A stretch of 64,000 nt of DNA from Cerina litoralis (GTDB lineage: Bacteria; Bacteroidota; Bacteroidia; Flavobacteriales; Flavobacteriaceae), in contig JAIRBC010000002.1 of the NCBI GenBank assembly GCA_022008415.1, positions 124,001-188,000 of the forward strand. The letters run 5' to 3'. The translations under genes and the position numbers were made by a program. The notes under the pieces are model-generated. The model did no database searches and was not told where the DNA came from. It saw nothing but the letters and a program-made list of their open reading frames with translations. Positions 62,876-64,000 of this stretch are shown in pieces (positions within the stretch are counted from its first letter, which is position 1; each line of letters opens with the position of its first letter).

Positions 62876-64000
62876 TCAATCCCTAAACCGGCTATAATCC
62901 TTTTTAAAGGGACGAATGATCAACCGTGCTTCCCTGTCAAAACGGACGTAATTGTATACCCAATTGACAAAAACCACCATTCGGTTCCGAAAACCGATGA
63001 GGAAAAACAGGTGAACGAACATCCAGACGAACCAAGCAAACACCCCTTGAAATCGAATATTCTTCATATCGACCACGGCTTTATTCCTACCTACGGTGGC
63101 CATACTTCCTTTGTCCCTGAATACAAAGGGCAACAATGGTTTGTCTGCCAATAAACGGACCAGGTTGTCCCCTAAACTTTCTCCTTGCTGAATTGCAGGC
63201 TGGGCCATCATTGGATGCCCATTTGGCCAGTCCTTTGTTTCCATACATGCAATATCACCAATCGCATAGATATCCTCAACGCCGATCACTTTATGAAACG
63301 CGTCTACTTTGAGCCTATTTCCCGGCGCCAATAAATTTTTGGCGGATAAGCCTTTTATTGTTACCCCATGCACCCCTGCTGCCCAGACCAACGTAGCGGT
63401 TTCAAAAACAAGGTCGGTCTTTGTGGTTACAGTTTTCCCGTCATAATTTGTCACTCGGGTGTTTTTCCAGATCTGAACCCCTAATTTCTCTAAAAATTGC
63501 TCTGCCTTTTCGGAGGCCCTTTCGCTCATATCCTTTAAAATACGATCACCGGACTGAATGAGGTGAATTTGGGCCCGACGGGTGTCCAAATCCGGATAGT
63601 CCTTAGGTAGGATCCCTTTTTTTATTTCTGCCAAAGCTCCTGCCAACTCTACCCCTGTGGGACCACCGCCCACGATTACAAAATTCATCAAGGCATCCCT
63701 TTTGTGCAAATCGTCCGTCAAAAGTGCCTTTTCAAAATTTTGCAGAATAAGGCTCCTCAGATTTAAGGATTGCGGTACGGATTTCATGGCCATACTCTGC
63801 TTTTTAAGCTCTTTATTCCCAAAAAAGTTAGTCTGGGAGCCCGTGGCCAGAACTAAATAATCAAATTTGATCGTCCCAATATTGGTTATCAATATCTTAT
63901 CGGACGAATTGATTCTCCGTACCTTGGCCAGACGAAAATAAAAATTGGGATGGTTTTGGAGAATTTTTCGAATCGGATAGGCAATAGAATCGGGCTCTAG
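62876..64000 (-). CDS. Type II NADH dehydrogenase-like, 5' end cut by window
   Basis: The frame is open to the window edge (it reads LEPDSIAYPIRKIL at 64000 going left), so the start and the first FAD-binding motif are outside. Visible are IKFDYLVLATGSQTNFFG, the NAD-binding motif VGGGPTGVELAGAL, VWAAGVHGVTIKGL and YAIGDIACMETKDWP. A hydrophobic C-terminal segment (FAWFVWMFVHLFFLIGF) can anchor it to the membrane. It probably passes electrons from NADH to the quinone pool without pumping protons. It is convergent with xerD. Confidence 0.93.
   Translation of the reverse strand, partial: LEPDSIAYPIRKILQNHPNFYFRLAKVRRINSSDKILITNIGTIKFDYLVLATGSQTNFFGNKELKKQSMAMKSVPQSLNLRSLILQNFEKALLTDDLHKRDALMNFVIVGGGPTGVELAGALAEIKKGILPKDYPDLDTRRAQIHLIQSGDRILKDMSERASEKAEQFLEKLGVQIWKNTRVTNYDGKTVTTKTDLVFETATLVWAAGVHGVTIKGLSAKNLLAPGNRLKVDAFHKVIGVEDIYAIGDIACMETKDWPNGHPMMAQPAIQQGESLGDNLVRLLADKPLLPFVFRDKGSMATVGRNKAVVDMKNIRFQGVFAWFVWMFVHLFFLIGFRNRMVVFVNWVYNYVRFDREARLIIRPFKKDYSRFRD

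Noticed and set aside
1..64000. tRNA, rRNA or tmRNA genes
   Set aside because: No cloverleaf or conserved rRNA sequence was recognised on either strand; a tRNAscan-SE run would settle it.

Overview
The window looks like chromosomal DNA of a marine-type member of the Flavobacteriaceae (Bacteroidota). This rests on gene content and style: Bacteroidota-type S1 with an acidic N-terminal extension, a DUF3822-rsmD pair, a short LeuA, a fused IcmF mutase, GIN-domain (DUF2807) proteins behind an ECF sigma factor, UMF1-type transporters, and several promoters matching the phylum's TTG-N17-23-TANNTTTG consensus. It is a mostly housekeeping chromosome segment. No rRNA, tRNA, CRISPR array, prophage or intact transposase was found. 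Assignment to a genus is not possible by reading alone.

Layout. 0-5.5 kb: end of threonine synthase, an outer-membrane-like protein, a small helical protein, an Lrp/AsnC regulator and a secreted alpha/beta-hydrolase-fold protein whose nucleophile position carries Glu. 5.9-9.1 kb: two divergent APC permeases. 9.4-11.8 kb: leuB and leuA. 12-15.3 kb: a helical-repeat protein, then an outer-membrane protein and a DoxX-like protein in one operon. 15.9-17.8 kb: overlapping histidine kinase and response regulator with a terminator. 18.2-26.5 kb: purU, icmF, gcvT, a small epimerase, a pterin dehydratase and a YebC-type protein. 26.6-29.75 kb: a tightly packed operon kdsB / HAD phosphatase / iron alcohol dehydrogenase (KdnB-like) / acyltransferase, pointing to Kdo or lipid A modification. 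30-37.7 kb: RecD-like helicase, a four-gene operon with DUF3822 and rsmD, rpsA, a BON-LysM protein and cmk. 37.9-40.3 kb: lon.

40.5-44.0 kb holds the most system-like cassette: an ECF sigma factor, a membrane anti-sigma-like protein, a secreted protein with about ten Asp-Tyr repeats of 17-21 residues (predicted beta-solenoid) and a GIN-domain protein with seven SGSGD repeats. 44.4-51 kb is looser and more accessory: a membrane protein translationally coupled to a secreted hydrolase, a lipoprotein, an amidohydrolase, a zinc-free alcohol dehydrogenase and a secreted nucleoside-hydrolase-like protein, separated by repeat-rich gaps. 51-58 kb: UMF1 transporter, M48 peptidase, GH31 glucosidase and GlgB. 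58-64 kb: collagen-like lipoprotein, lipoamide dehydrogenase, DUF3817 protein, aroQ, xerD and a partial type II NADH dehydrogenase.

Beyond genes, the gaps carry several families of short palindromes and two inverted-repeat-bounded mini-elements (2466-2540 and 60971-61134). The second contains a 31-codon reading frame and supplies the last codons and stop of the neighbouring DUF3817 gene.
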